64,000 nt of DNA from Nymphaea colorata (GCF_008831285.2 NC_045151.1:5779682-5843681), one strand, 5' to 3'. Shown: positions 35,800-49,049, counted from the stretch's first letter. The notes: generated by a model not told the origin, from the letters alone. A program made the numbers and translations.

Positions 35800-36571
35800 G
35801 CTGAGACAGTTATAGGTGTGGGTTGGTTTTCAAAATATGAGCATACATATGAAAACTGAAAGCTCTACTGCAATAGGGACTAAGAGAGTTTAAAGCATTA
35901 AGGGAGAAGCATACACCTGCACACAATGTACACAATGCATAGATCGAGGAATAGGTAGGCTTGCCTAAATATGGGGAGCATGCCAAAGTTCCTCAATCAG
36001 TCGTACCAAACCATGCCTAGAGATATATGTAATAAAACACTTGATAGGTGGAATTCTAAAGACAAAATGCTTCACAAATAAGAGATAGACATAAGACACA
36101 ACACTTAAAACGTAAAACATTAAGCAAAGATTATTTGGATGAACTAGAACAGGTCCCATGAAAGTTGCCACTTTGTTTACATGCAAAATTTCTTGAAAAG
36201 AGACAATGCACATAACCTTGATACAAAATATAGACTACCTTCCGTTTCTAGTGAAATGAGATGGGACCCATCCAGTTAGCAAGCTTTAGATACTTTTTTT
36301 ATTTTCTTAGGATGCCAAGGTTAATTCTCTCTTTCCTTGTGAGGACAGGTCATGCTCAGCAAGAGGGTACATGCATCTTGTCTAACTTGCAATGAAAAAG
36401 AACTATGAAGCAAAAATCAAATTCTTCACTAGATTGGGACATCATTTTGAAAATAACATCAAAGAAGAATAATTGTTAGTCGAGACTGGGGTATTTTATT
36501 TTGAAAATTTATATCTTCTTTTTTGTCGCGAGACCCTATTATAAATTGGCTTAGCAACAAAGAATGGTATC
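35800..36571 (+). other. Remnant of the TAT integrase region and 3' untranslated region
   Basis: The expected integrase position holds only about 770 bp with no convincing HHCC or DDE motif. It is probably deleted or decayed. Confidence 0.4.
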
Positions 36572-36659
36572 TGTGAATACCCAAAATTTTCACACTTATT
36601 ACAAATTTTTGCCAGGGCTTCCATTATTTTTTTGGGTTATGACATTTACCTAAGTCATG

Positions 36660-37160
36660 CAACTGATCCTTCAAATCCAAATCTAAGTCTCATATCGTAG
36701 TTCAGGTTCAAACTAGATCAAATGGTGACCTCCTAATCCGCATTGCACTTTACAGGCCCAAAGTTAACTTATGGGTCCAAATCTTGCTTTCGGATCCACT
36801 TGGATCTAGACTATTAGTTAGAAATCCAAATCTATCATTTGGACATATTTTGGATCCATATTTTATTTCTAGATTTATTTTAGAACCAAACTATCAATTT
36901 GAGATCCAACACTTGCTTTTGGGTCTAGTCTAGATATAAATTTTGCTTCTCCATCCGTTTCGAATATAAACTATCTAATTTCAGAATTAAATCTAACTTT
37001 AGTATCCAAACCACCAAATTTGACTTTTAGAACCAAACTACCAATTTCAGATACAATCTGAATCAAAGCCCCACTTTCAGATCTAATGCAGATCCAAATC
37101 TCGCTTCCAGACTCAATCTAGATCCAAATATCCACTTTTAGATCCAAAACCCCATGCATA
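36660..37160. repeat. Degenerate GATCCAAATC repeats
   Basis: The words GATCCAAATC, AACCAAACTA and CTTTTGG recur every 40-60 bp in this part of the probable LTR, as a strongly diverged minisatellite. Confidence 0.55.
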
Positions 37161-37876
37161 ATAAGAGTTTTCCAAAATACCCTCATTTTTAACTCAACAA
37201 ACCCAAAATACCCAAGACTTTTAAAGTGCAAGTGATTTATCAACTTATCCTTGATTTTCCATCCAAAATACTCAACAAACCCTTGATTTACCCAATATGC
37301 CTTTGTTTTCCCTTATTTGTCCAAAAGATACCCTTTCGTCTTCGAATGAATTGAAAAACAATAAGAAATTTTAGAAAAAAAGCCCAGTTGGCCACGTCAT
37401 GGCTGGACCTGGCCAGCCAAAGCCAGCCGTTCACTGGCCAACAAGGCAATGCACGGCCCTGCCCAGCCCATCTAGGTCGTGCGGCCTTGCATGGCCAGGC
37501 ACGTGGCCAACCTACAGCCACATGCGTGAGATGTGGTCGCGCTGCAATGCGTGAAGCCATGTCCAGTGCGTGCCATCTAGGCCTAGCCACTCCATTTTGC
37601 TCTCCCAGGCGCAAGTTGGCCATGCCAAAAGAGTCAAAATGGCCGTTGAGCCAGTAAACCCAATTTTTTTAACCTTGTTAAAAGATGAAAATGCCTTTGG
37701 TAGGGTAATTATCATTTTCTTGGTACTAATTACATATTTTGAGCACAAAATGACCAAAACACCCTCAATAAGGCACTAATGAGTTTTCTACATAATTATG
37801 ACCTTTGGCTAATACAGTAATACTAATTTTATACGTCATCATGACCTATTTCACAACTTAGGAGGGCAAGCCCCAC

Positions 37877-37884
37877 TATATAAA
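37877..37884 (+). promoter_or_regulatory. TATA box of the TAT LTR
   Basis: TATATAAA lies about 45 bp upstream of a long CT-rich tract (37920-37946), a plausible LTR core promoter on the plus strand. Confidence 0.55.
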
Positions 37885-39976
37885 CCCTCAGCCCCTCATT
37901 TCCCACTCATCCTTTGAGTCTTTCTCTCTCTCTCTCTCTCTCTCTCGCTCACTTCTCTCTTCCTTGTGCTTCTTCCTCTTCTTGTTCTTTGTTTTCATTG
38001 TTCCCTTTTTTCTTCCTCTATTTGTATCTATTCTTTCTCCTTTAGCCGAGCCCCTTCCATGTATTTTTATCCTTGTTTTTCTATTTTATTTTATTTCATC
38101 TTGCCATGTTTTAAGCTCAATCAGTTAGTTAATGTTTTAAGTATTATTATTTTTGTAGTATTTTGGTTAAATCATAGTTAAATTACATTTATTTTAACTT
38201 AAAGCATTACAATACGTCCTTGTTTAAGTTAATCTCCTTTTAAGTATGCCTAGATTATGCTAGATTAATTTAACGTCATTAGGCCTTAAAGGGCTTAGCT
38301 ATGTCTCTCTCTCTTAAGTTTGTTTGTTAATTTACTTAGATAATACAACTCCGTGCTCAATTAAAGACTTAAATATAACCAATTCCTAACAGTCGTTTTA
38401 ACCTTAGATTAAGGAACTAATGATTGTCTTTTAAGACTTGATACAGTATCACTTAGATTAAACCTGTTTTGTTTCATTTAGTTATGCTAACAATAAATTA
38501 GTTGTTAATTTTTATGTTCATACAATTTAGATTCACCTTTTAATTCATTACAGTTGCACAGGCTTAGTTGATGATTCAAGGACAATTGAACCCATTAACT
38601 ATGGTACTAACCATAGTTTAGGGAATAAGTAATCCTCCTTTAAAGACCTTAAGTAAGTTCACCTAAATTGAAGTTCTCGACAATTAGGTAATGGGAGGTA
38701 AGGTAGGTGCATCTTCCCCTTTCTCTTACTCTTGGTTGTCAACTTTTAACTTTATGCATTTCATTTACCTTATTTTCTATTTTAATATTAAACACATTAC
38801 ACGCACCATATTTAAAAGAGATTTGATGATGATTAATCCTTTAATGTGATACTAACTTTGGTTTAGGAAATAATAATCATCCTTAAAGCTCTCAAATAAG
38901 CTCGCTTAGATTAGACATGTAACTTGAGTGTAAGAATAACCTATATTTGCTTAAACTCTAGTTAGACACACTATTTATTTAATTACATCCATGTTTCCAA
39001 AAGAAATTTCTAAAAGCACAAATATTTCAAAAATGGGTTTCTTAAAAGCTTCGAAGATTTAAATGATTAGGACATCCAAAACCTTAGAACCAAAACATCA
39101 AAACAAACTGAAGTAAACAAACCCACAAAATTCTGAAACAAAACCATAGGTTTTAAAAACGCTATCTTAAACTCAAACATAAAAAACATCTCCTCTTTCA
39201 TCAAACTCCTAGTCAAAATAGAATTAAAAGTATTAAGCTACAACTAAATCAAAGCATAAAAACTTAAATCATGCCACAACCTCCCAAACCCTAAACCTGA
39301 AATATTTGAATATCCAAACCTAAGCAGAACATGTTACATCTCAGTCCTGAAAACTTTGAGATTTAAAATAATAACTTAGATCAACATTTAAAGTTCATCA
39401 ATCATTCTCAAGAACCTTAAAACTCGAACTCAATCACATGTCAAATCCGAAGTAGCAAAACTGAAGATATCTCAAACCTTGATAATTTAAAAACCTTAAT
39501 TATCAAAACTCAAAGTTACAACTTGATTTCTGATCTGAAATAAGTGTACCAAAATGCAATTCAAACTCAGAGTATCAATAAATCAAAACTTCATAACAAA
39601 GCCGAACGATAGGATCTAACTCATCTCAACTTTAACCTTTAGAAACCCAATCTTAATTGTCAAATCTTTGAGGTGCATGCATCCTGTTGTTATGTTAAAT
39701 TGTTGCGTGAGCTACAATGGAAATAAGATAATCTATGAATGACATCATATTCTAGAATCTTAAGTTTTAAAGGTCAAACTAGATCCTTATTAAAACATTA
39801 CTTTCAAAAATTCAATAAAGTTTGAGTTATTCTTGCATTAGTATTATGATGACACTAAAATAATAGAGGGGTAAAGTGTAGTCCTTGTCTTGATTATCAT
39901 TCGTAAAAATGCCAGGAATGGTTAAAGCCTCATACCGGTAAGTCGGTCCCATCTCTCTAAAGACCCCGCATCAACA

Positions 39977-42900
39977 AAAAGGAGGGGAGTCAAATGTTTA
40001 ATCAACACGTAGAGCTGCCAAAAAATTTGCATGAAAACAACGAGTTCTGTGGTAACCTTTGTCTTTCTCTGGGTGAGTAAGGGTTGACAGACTTATTTTC
40101 CTTTTAATAATTACTTGCAATCCAAATGCTTCACCAACATGTCCTACATTGAAACTTTGGTGTAATGTATATCTAGAACACACTATGAGATGGACTTCTG
40201 TTAGTTCAGTTCTAGTTGGGAATTTGGGGAACATGTTCCATGAAAAAAGTAAAGAATTTCACTGCAATTTCCTGCTGGTTCCATTCTTGTTATGCACCAG
40301 GTCCAATAAGGACTTGTTGAATCTGCAAACTCATGCTCATCTATGTATTGGTGCACATGGACACTCAAGCATATAGCTGTTCTTGTACTTTCTTTGGAAG
40401 TATCATAAAAGAATGGCCTCTTGACTATACAAGCTCTAGTGCCGGTAAGATTGACAGCTGCTTCCCTTGATGGTTAAAATTTCATATACATTTTATGCAA
40501 CCTATGCCACAAGAAGATGTACAACATGCAATAGTATGTATAGCAGAGAATCAGACAACTTGTGAAAAGGTGAATAGAGATACTTGTGCCAGAAAAAACA
40601 AGACTAGCATAATTTTGAACGAGTCATACATTCAGTTCCTTTATATTGCTTTAGTAGGAGAAAATGCATATATGCATATAGTTATCAAAAAAAGAAGATA
40701 GCAGGAGAATAAAAATGAAAGTGCATTAGCAGTTTATGATGCTCATCTTCCGGCAGACCACCGGCTAAAAAATTTCCGAAATTCTAACCATTTGAAACTT
40801 ACTACAGTTATGTTTAGCTTAATAAGCCTACATTGTGGAATTCATGCTTCCAGAACGAGAAACATAAGGACCCTTGAAGATATACAACAAAGGAAAAAGG
40901 TCTGAGCTGCCACAAATAAGAAGCAAACTCCAGTTATAGAATCTATAGAACAGTTCACGTTTAAGGAAGGTTTAAAATAAGAAGCAAACTCAAAACACAC
41001 ATCCTAAAATGAATAGTCCAGCTCTACATCAGTTGTACTCTTCCAGCGTGGGATCTGGGAGATGTCTCAACTTATGCTTGAGATTGTGCTTGTGTCAACC
41101 TCTCTTGAAAATGATCCTGATAATGCTTGCATCTCTCACAGGGCATTACTTGTTCTGCATTTATGTTGTTTCACCATACAGTCACACTCATCAAGAAAAA
41201 AACCAGGTTCCATGCACAACAAGGAAACGTACATTTAATAACGCTTGGTGTAAAGGTCTTTTCTAGCGCATACCATGTGTTACCAAACTTCTGACTAAAA
41301 GCTTCGTTACAAAAGCCTTTCCTTACGAAAGTGTCATGCCTTAGTATTTAGTTTTATTAACAAAAAATTTATAATCAATTCTAATGCAGTAGTTGAGTTA
41401 CAAATTGAGATTAGTAACAATGTCAGTTGTGTTACATATTATTAATAATGCAAAAGACTGCATTACTAATTTTTATTTTTTCTTATTCAGCCATCTTTTC
41501 CCAAATGGGTGCACCTTCCTAATACAAGCTGCTGGAGAAAGCCCCTTTTTGGATACATTATACTAATGCCTAAAGAAAGAAACCAAAAAAATAAGATCAA
41601 ATAATAGCATAGATCACCAATCTTCTCAACTTGCATCCTTCCATTGTAAGTTTCTCACATGACCTTTATAATCTAACAACTCGAAAACCATGGTATGTCA
41701 CATTCAGCTCAAACACTCACCATCGAACATTGAATTAACTCACTGATAAATATTGTACATGCTTTCTCATTGTTTATTACTGGCAATGGGGGCATTAAAA
41801 TGTGTATGTGCAGGAATTTTTGCATCAAGTGTCCATTGGCTGTCTTTTTCCTATGGCTCGTGGACAAAGTCACTGTGCCACTTGATACATTTTTAGAAGA
41901 CGACCAAAGTTATGGCTGCATTCTACTTGGTTGTTTGGAGGAAATAGATCTGGTGAGACTGAGAGCCCCTGCAACTAATGTGCAATCACTGTCATTAAAC
42001 TTTAGAAGACCATGAGCAGCCATGCTCAATAAACTGATAGAAAAAGAAGAAAAGGAAAGAAAAAGGAAAAAAGGAAAAGAGATGAGAACATGCGCCCATG
42101 ATGATGATGATGTGGAAACAGGAACCGCTGAGCCCATACAAGGCAAGAAGAAGATGACAAGTTTCACATGGTTCTGCACAGTCAACAGAAGGCAAACAAG
42201 AAACTGATCTCCTTAGATGCCCCATCTGTGATGGACAACGTGCAATTTGAGTATTGTTGGAAGCTGAAGTATAATTAATTTACGAAGATCAAACATGAAT
42301 TTTTACCTACATTAGGTCAATGGTATCTCATTGTTAGCCTGTCATGAACATACATTTTCATAGTCTGTTAGGAAGACAGACTCCATGCCTTGGGGAATAT
42401 GGGAATTTCACTGAGGATGCAAAGTGTGGGCATACACAACTGTGCCATTTGATCTCTTTGTTGTTTTCTAAAATGCAGACAACAAAGCATAAGACTGAAA
42501 TTCAGCTATATATGCCTGTCTCACAACAAAGTTATGGCTGCATTCTACTTAGTTTATATAGCTGAAACCTTCATCAAAATCATTACGACCGCCTTTTTAT
42601 CTGCCGACATATATTTACAAATGGAATAGAGAAAAGGAAGACTTCGAAAAGTAAAAGGTCAAAGTTCAAGTTGAAAGAAAAAATGTGCAGGATAATAAAC
42701 CAGACCCAACAAGCTCAATAGCAGCTGACCTAACTTGGTGCTAACCCATGTCTAAAACAGTCCAACCCCCTTTCTTTTCACCTTTGGTGCATGCAACTCC
42801 ATCTGATTTTCCTGAGCATTTAACGTCTTCCCACTGTTTATAAGTACTTATAACTTGGAGAAATTTCTTTCAAGCCTTATTTTTTCTTCTATTTCTAGAA

Positions 42901-43960
42901 AAATAATCATTTTTGTAATTGGCTTTCTAAGGACAATGTTTTGAACAAAACTGTCAAATAAATGTTTAAAGAAATTCTCTCAATGTCAAAAACGACAAAA
43001 AAACATTAGCAACAATGACGAGAAGGCACTCTAGCTATGGAGTAATATTTGGGAAAATAAATTATAACTAGCTTTTTTTGTTTAACTTCTTTTTATGTAA
43101 CTAGTGATAGAGGTCACTTCAAGCTCTTATTGAAAAAATTGCACAAAATTGTGCCTTTCTTAAATACTTATAAAAGTAATCACTTTTTTTAAATTACAGA
43201 AAAGACGTAGGACTGGAAACAAAAATCCTCTAGGTTATAAGCATAGAATCGAGAGATAGGTTTGTAGATGGGAGCAGATACAATGGGTGAGATGGAGAAT
43301 TTTTCAACTTTTTTCTTAGTGAACATTGTTAAAATGCCTCTGTTTTCTGTTCCCAACTCCATATCCTGAACAAGTTTTCTAACTAAAAAGGAAGCTTTTA
43401 GAAGAAGGATTAATTCCTTGTTCATTGTTTGGCACATGGTGCAAAGTTGGGTTGCCAATGAACATGATAAAGAGTTTTTGTCATTTACAAACTTATATAG
43501 GAAAAATTGTGTGTGGCACACTTTTGAGTTTAGCATTATAGTTGGTGGACATGGGTGAGACTTGCAGGGAAATTGGTAGTGGCTGTTGAACCCAGTACTT
43601 GAGAGCAGCAAGATCATAGGCCCTAGATGCCTTTCTTCTTTGTCATAACCACCTATATGACCATCAAGTTCCCATGTTTACATAGTTCCCTCCTTTACCA
43701 TCTAAATACAACTGCAATGACCACTGTATTAAAGTCACATGCCTAGACAAACTGAAGCTATCCACATCCAGATCCATGATCATGTTCAAATGGAAAATAA
43801 GGAGTATTCATAAGTATGGTCAAACCAGAAAACACACACACACTCACACTCTGATCCTCCTCTACAGTAGCGGTGTAATTCATCGAGAGTCTAAAGCGAC
43901 CACAACCAAGCAGAGCAAATGCATAAACACAAAAAAGGTAGCAAATAGAACAACTCTCAC
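39977..43960. other. Gene-poor interval
   Basis: I see no recognisable coding sequence. It contains a 24-bp direct repeat (41905-41928 and 42527-42550) and an AAAGGAAAA-rich run near 42050. A 142-codon minus frame (43189-43617) has no family resemblance. Confidence 0.45.
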
Positions 43961-44170
43961 CTTGTCTACCTTTCCTTGCTTAGCCCTCTCTCTTGCAGTT
44001 GTTGTCCCATAGACGAGCCTCATATCTTCCCATCCACCTATGTTTATAAACGGAAGCAGCAGACGCCGAATATATTGTTTATCCAACCCAAGAAACCATT
44101 GTTCCAAAGCACCTAGTGTGACTTTAGATTCTCCTAGTGTGAACCAGGTCAGTCCCCGAGCTTTCCACAT
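43961..44170 (-). CDS. Exon-like open segment, unknown protein
   Basis: A minus-strand frame reads [20 protein letters not shown], then [14 protein letters not shown] and [17 protein letters not shown]. It then meets a consensus splice donor (AAG followed by GTGAGA). The composition looks like real coding sequence, not the low-complexity frames seen elsewhere. I do not recognise the protein. It could be an exon of a host gene, a captured fragment, or part of the CACTA element whose TNPA-like gene lies just to the right. Confidence 0.3.
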
Positions 44171-44538
44171 GATCTTACAAGGAAATGCTCAGCGTAATAG
44201 GACAAATAATCATAACATAATAATTGATAACATATTCTTTCTATAATGAACTATCTTATAATGACCTAACAAAAGCAAGCATAAGTTGTTCTTCTCAAAA
44301 GATTAAATGTATTTCCAAAACGTTCTTACAATCGATGTCATGTAACATTCAAATCAATTAACATCAAACTTTTCTTTACAAAAATTTTTTCACAGCTGAG
44401 TTCTATGTGGCAGTATATGCTGTCTACAAACCTGTAAAAAACTGCAAGAAAAGAGGAATGTCAGCCATAACAAAGCATAAATTTAGCTACTAAATATAAA
44501 CTTGACAAAACTAACCTATTTCACTGAATATTTACCAC

Positions 44539-45339
44539 TTAGTTGTTTTTTGTCAACATTGCCATCCACATCTTGGCTTGGGCTTGTAACTCTTTCACTT
44601 TTTCGGCATTAGATTCTAGTTCATGTATCTTCTCAACATGTCTAGCTTCCAACTCTCATATTTTTTCAACTTGCCTATCTTCCAATTTGTGCATCTGATC
44701 AGTATGGCTGGTTTCTACTTCATGCACCTTATTGCTTAGATCTTCCAACTCTCCACACAACACCACATTTTCCACCATCAATTCACTTCGACTGGGGGCT
44801 GCATCAAAAAATTGTGAAGGTTTTACTCCCATTCCATAGGTACACACTAGTCAAAATTTGTCTGGCCCCATCACATGTGACATCACATCAGTTGGAGATG
44901 GATCATCCCTAACACCTTCAAGTAGTTGAGTATATAAATCAATGTAATGTTTCAATTTTCAATTAAAATTATTGTTACTAAAGTAATGAAATATTATGAT
45001 TTACAATTACTTCACTTGTTGCTTCGTTATTATACTCTCTTCTTCTACTAGTTCGAGCCATAATGAAGACTTCAGCATGGGATGGCTTTGGTTCACCCTC
45101 TCTAACTTGAACAAATTAGTTGATACTTAACAGTTATATTAAATGAGTCAAAAATTATACAATAATAACATTTTGGTTTATAAGATCCATGTTTTTCTCA
45201 AAATCAGGCCAAACTTTTGTGCCCATTGCATGAGGACTTTTGTACATTGCTTAGTTCTGTTAATTTTATTTCACTTTTCTCTTACAACAAATAGTTAAAG
45301 TTAGAAACTATAAAGAATTACAACAAAGTAAACTAATTG

Positions 45340-45399
<60 letters not shown>

Positions 45400-46104
45400 G
45401 TCAATTTAAACACAATCAACTTAGATCGTCTAGTTTCAAAGTATCGAATCAAGCTACTCCATTGATCTTCAGGAATTGAGACTTTGCAATGCCTGATACA
45501 ATTCTCCATTGGTTTATGTTTTGTGTAGATTTTCCTCAAACTGCATCTCTACGACCTCCATAATGTTGAATAATGTTTCATTACCCCACTTTTCCAAAAC
45601 TCTAGGGCCTTCATATTTTTCCTACAAGACAACAATGTTTATTAACTAATAAACATTGTATTAAAATTGAATAAAGGGAAAAGGAGAACATCTCATTACC
45701 ACAACACGATTCCATACATCGTCCTTGCATATATGAGGCAAATCTTTCCATGCATGGTAGGTAAGTGTCATAACATGAGGGTTACATACCAATGTACCGC
45801 TAAAGGAACTACGTTTTTGTGCCTTTTCTCCTATTGGTTGACTGTGTTTATTGATCTCAACTTTGAATTTTCTTTGGGACCCAATCTTGCTGTGTCTAAT
45901 GCACAAGACATGCCCCTTGTTTTTTCTACTGAGATGGTTGACCTAAATATACATACATGAGCCAAAATATAATAAATACCACTACTTAAAGAAGTGTAGA
46001 TATTTCTAGTTAAGTACACATAGATGAATCATACTTGTGTTGGCATCGCTTGCTTGAAATTCTTGATTGTCAGACATATGATGAAGCAGTCCACTTTCAG
46101 CCAT
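44539..46104 (-). pseudogene. TNPA-like Transposase_24 gene
   Basis: This encodes the small En/Spm-family DNA-binding protein. Exons can be traced from MAESGLLHHMSDNQ (46104), through RKNKGHVLCIRHSKIGSQRK with INKHSQPIGEK, GTLVCNPH and TYHAWKDLPHICKDDVWN (45935-45690). They continue with EKYEGPRVLEKWGNE (45620), SIPEDQWSSLIRYFETR (45480), SPHAMGTKVWPDFEKN (45215), REGEPKPSHAEVFIMARTSRR (45110-45045), and a C-terminal coiled-coil (44847-44541). TTTAG and TTGTAG acceptors and GTATGA and GTAATG donors fit the breaks. An in-frame stop at about 44656 and a TA microsatellite (45339-45390) in the gene mark it as broken. Confidence 0.75.
45339..45390. repeat. (TA)n microsatellite
   Basis: A TA/CA run within an intron position of the TNPA-like gene. 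Confidence 0.95.
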
Positions 46105-47043
46105 TCATATTTGATACAATATAAATATAACACATTAGAATATCAAATTTGTAGTTAACGGAATTTAAACTTAAACAATCATCACAACAATTTTAAAGCC
46201 ATGTGCAAAAATATCGATGTATCATCATTTTTTTGTTACCATCTTACTGTTTTTCTAAAATGAAGTGGATAAGAAGTGAAGCAGAAAAATTATGACTAGG
46301 AAGATATAATTTTGCAAAAACAACTTAACTTGCATCACTTCCCTTAAAGACATAAGAAGAATGTACACAACCTCCAGCATTAACTTGTGTTCTACATGCA
46401 TTGATGTTTTGCCTGCTCAGCATCAAAAATAGCAACAATGCCTATTGAGTCTAAGAACACTTCAAAAAATTCATGCTAACCAAAATGCTCAGATTTTTTT
46501 TTCAAAAATAGGTAAATTTTTCATAAGCTTGTTTCCTATTAATCCTACAAATGATGCACAACAAAGCCTACCTCAAAACTGCTCAGATCTTGGAGAATAA
46601 CCAACAATGATGTTGTCTGGTATCCAAAGACAAAGATGCACAGCTAGAAGGAATGGTAAACTTGCCTCAACACACTATTTTCCAAATGTATTCTCCTCTT
46701 ACCTTTTTCAAATAATGTTTGAATCTGCATTGAGTACACAAAACACAGACACTGTAGATAAAGGAAATCCATTTTGTTCTGTTCAACAAGCTAAATTTAA
46801 GTACTAACTATAAGTACACAGGTAAACTTGAAGTCTTAATGTGGAACTCCTAACACTGTTAGGAAAGAATAGCCATGTCAATTGTCCAATGCATAAGCAT
46901 AACAAGAAAACACACATATCTGGTGTCAATAACAGAAGATGCATATTCATATGTATGCAGCAAAGAAAAATGTACGATGAAGAGTTTGTAAAGACACAAA
47001 GCAATAGAAAAATTGCTCCATGAAAAAAACCTTAGATACTTAC

Positions 47044-47306
47044 ACAACTTATAGGTTTGAAGAACCTAAACTCTCAGGGATAGCTCCTTTTAACTGATTA
47101 CCTGACAAGTCCCTGCACAGCATTGAACAAGACAAAGCAGGTTTTTACTTTTCAGATGATTCATGAAGATTCTAAGCCAATTTATAAAAGGACAGCATGG
47201 CAAACCCCATGAAATTTAAAGCTACATTATACTTATAGGTTCACAAGTTTGTAAGAAGATTTATCTGGTCACTGAAATGTCCTTTCAGTCCTTGACTTCC
47301 AAGATG
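47044..47306 (-). pseudogene. Two exons of a leucine-rich-repeat gene
   Basis: On the minus strand an exon at 47245-47306 encodes LGSQGLKGHFSDQINLLTN. A second exon at 47044-47112 encodes DLSGNQLKGAIPESLGSSNL. Together they read as consecutive plant LRRs (L-x-G-x-I-P). Boundaries have AG acceptors and GTGAAC and GTAAGT donors, and the phases agree across the 132-bp intron. An in-frame TAA at 47049-47051 and a suspected shift near the first donor show decay. The sequence recalls the malectin-like/LRR receptor-like proteins (RLP4-like), whose LRRs are encoded in about 72-bp exons. No other exon of the gene was found nearby. Confidence 0.6.
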
Positions 47307-47750
47307 CTTAATAAGAGAAAATGGATAGGAAGCAGCTCCATCATACATGAATTAAAGAAATGACATATAGTAATTAAAATTTTCATCTTTTGAACAACTA
47401 TTCTACATAACTAATGTTATGTACTAATGTTTTGAATAGAAGAACCTACAAAATACAATAAAGTTCCATTTAGATATGATAAGCTAGTATGATCAAGTTT
47501 GGTTTTCCAGATCAATCCATGGACACATTTAACATCTAAACAGTCAAATCCAAAAACCAGACACATGCAAGCAAGGCCCTAAAATGGTTTGTTGGTACAA
47601 GTTCATCCAAGTCAATCAACTAAAATACAATCAATATGAAAATTCTAGAACAAAATGTTTAAAGTGATTCAATGCACAAAATATCATTATGAGTGAAACA
47701 AATCACGGAAAATGTCAACAAATACTCAAATGGCTACATGTAAACTATAA

Positions 47751-47751
47751 A

Positions 47752-47790
<39 letters not shown>
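47751..47790. repeat. (GT)n(GA)n microsatellite
   Basis: Compound dinucleotide run. Confidence 0.95.
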
Positions 47791-48029
47791 CTCCCTACTA
47801 ATAATAATAATATATACGGAAGGCAAGTCATTATCAACATTTTGGAATCCAAGAAATATCGTGGATGCAACAACAATTTATATTTTGTTAATACACATGA
47901 TAGGTACATTTATTCTAAACCAAGAAATATCGTCAACTGGTTGTGATATTTTAATGTTATAAGATTCAAGAAGTTGTTATTTGTCTCGTCAATCATTTCA
48001 TTTGACATAGTTTCTTGTCATGGCAGATG

Positions 48030-48205
48030 GAAGGGGGGGCATGAGCACTCGCCCCACTTCAAATTGAAAAAAAAAATTACATGTAAATTTTAAAAAATTT
48101 TGCTTGTCCTATATTAAAATTTTGATAAATGATATTTCAGCCTGTGTCAAAATTTAGAAACTTTAATTCGGCCCCACTCATGAAAAATTCCAGCACCGCC
48201 CTTGG
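48030..48205. repeat. AT-rich short dispersed repeat
   Basis: GCACTCGCCCC, an AAATT-rich middle, then CGGCCCCACTC...GCACCGCCC. Similar texture occurs at 54410-54500 and 63530-63670. It is probably a short repeat family of uncertain class. Confidence 0.35.
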
Positions 48206-48239
48206 TTTCTTGCCTTTGCATGCGAAATAACTCTTGACG

Positions 48240-48520
48240 TGTTGCAGACCGACTATGCCTGGCTCGGCCAAGCAAACAGTATGGGATGTTGCATGGCCAG
48301 CATCGGCATTGCTCAGAAAGCAAGTGGGATCACAATCGGACGTTGAGTCAAGCAAAAAGCAATGCACTTGGAATGTGTAGTACGGTGATGCAAGGACGAA
48401 GCATTTTAGTGCAGCATAGCTGTCAGTCCCTTTGAAAGATGTAGTTTCGTTGGAATGTTTCCTTGTGTAGCGTTAGGCTGCACATGGGTTAGAGCTTAAT
48501 TCCCTAGGTAGACACATAGG
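48240..48520 (+). repeat. LTR-like direct repeat, left copy
   Basis: A copy of about 281 bp starting TGTTGCAGACC and ending AGACACATAGG. It shares most of its sequence with 49050-49331 with scattered differences. Confidence 0.75.
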
Positions 48521-49049
48521 CTTGTTGTGATGTGCCCTACGGTTTGGGTATGTTCGTCGGACACTGGTTCAAGTGACCCCGATGGTATTGGCTAGATGGA
48601 GATCCCACGTTCCAAAGATGGTATCTGGGTGTCAGGAGCAAAAGGCTATGGATGTGCAGCTTGCTGAGGCAGATAGAGTGAGAAGTCCAATGTGCAAATG
48701 GATTATCCAAGAGGGCATGGGCCCTTAGTGTTGACATGGCTCGAAGAAGCGAGCATGTCACAATACTCAAAGTTGAGTACTAGTTGGCAACACATCTTGA
48801 AAATTTGATACTTAGTGGTTGTCAACTATGTTCCAGACTTTACTAAGGAAAAGTGCTAAAAGCGATAGAAAAAGAAGACCCAAAGTTGGACTTGAGGTAA
48901 TACATCCGATGAGGCAGGTAGATGAGACATGACGGGTGCGTCAATCACACGGATGTTGGCACAATTAAAAGCAATAAAGGGATGGCCATAGATTTTTCCC
49001 ACACAAGGAGCAAGTCGACGAGGATATCGATGATTTGATGAAGGGAGAA
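48521..49049 (+). mobile_element. Interior of a small LTR-like element
   Basis: About 530 bp between the two repeats, with no coding domain that I recognise. It ends in a purine run GAAGGGAGAA directly before the right repeat, as a polypurine tract would. This fits a small non-autonomous or internally deleted LTR element. Confidence 0.5.

Larger units (their letters stand above)
28570..39976 (+). mobile_element. TAT/Ogre-type Ty3/gypsy retrotransposon, 5' truncated and interrupted
   Basis: Relics lie in element order on the plus strand: Gag, aspartic protease, G-patch-like stretch, reverse transcriptase, RNase H, a second archaeal-type RNase H, and a probable long 3' LTR with a TATA box. The dual RNase H is diagnostic for the TAT lineage. 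A 2990-bp solo LTR splits it at 30542-33531. A 5' LTR was not found and the integrase is not recognisable. All frames are broken. Confidence 0.75.
36572..39976 (+). repeat. Probable 3' LTR of the TAT element
   Basis: A TG...CA stretch of about 3.4 kb begins TGTGAATACCC and ends CCCCGCATCAACA. It is placed after pol, with a plus-strand TATA box and CT-rich leader in the middle. Long LTRs are usual for the TAT/Ogre lineage. No partner LTR is in the window, so both edges are inferred. Confidence 0.45.

Noticed and set aside
43189-43617. 142-codon minus frame
   Set aside because: No family resemblance, no splice or promoter context; likely chance.
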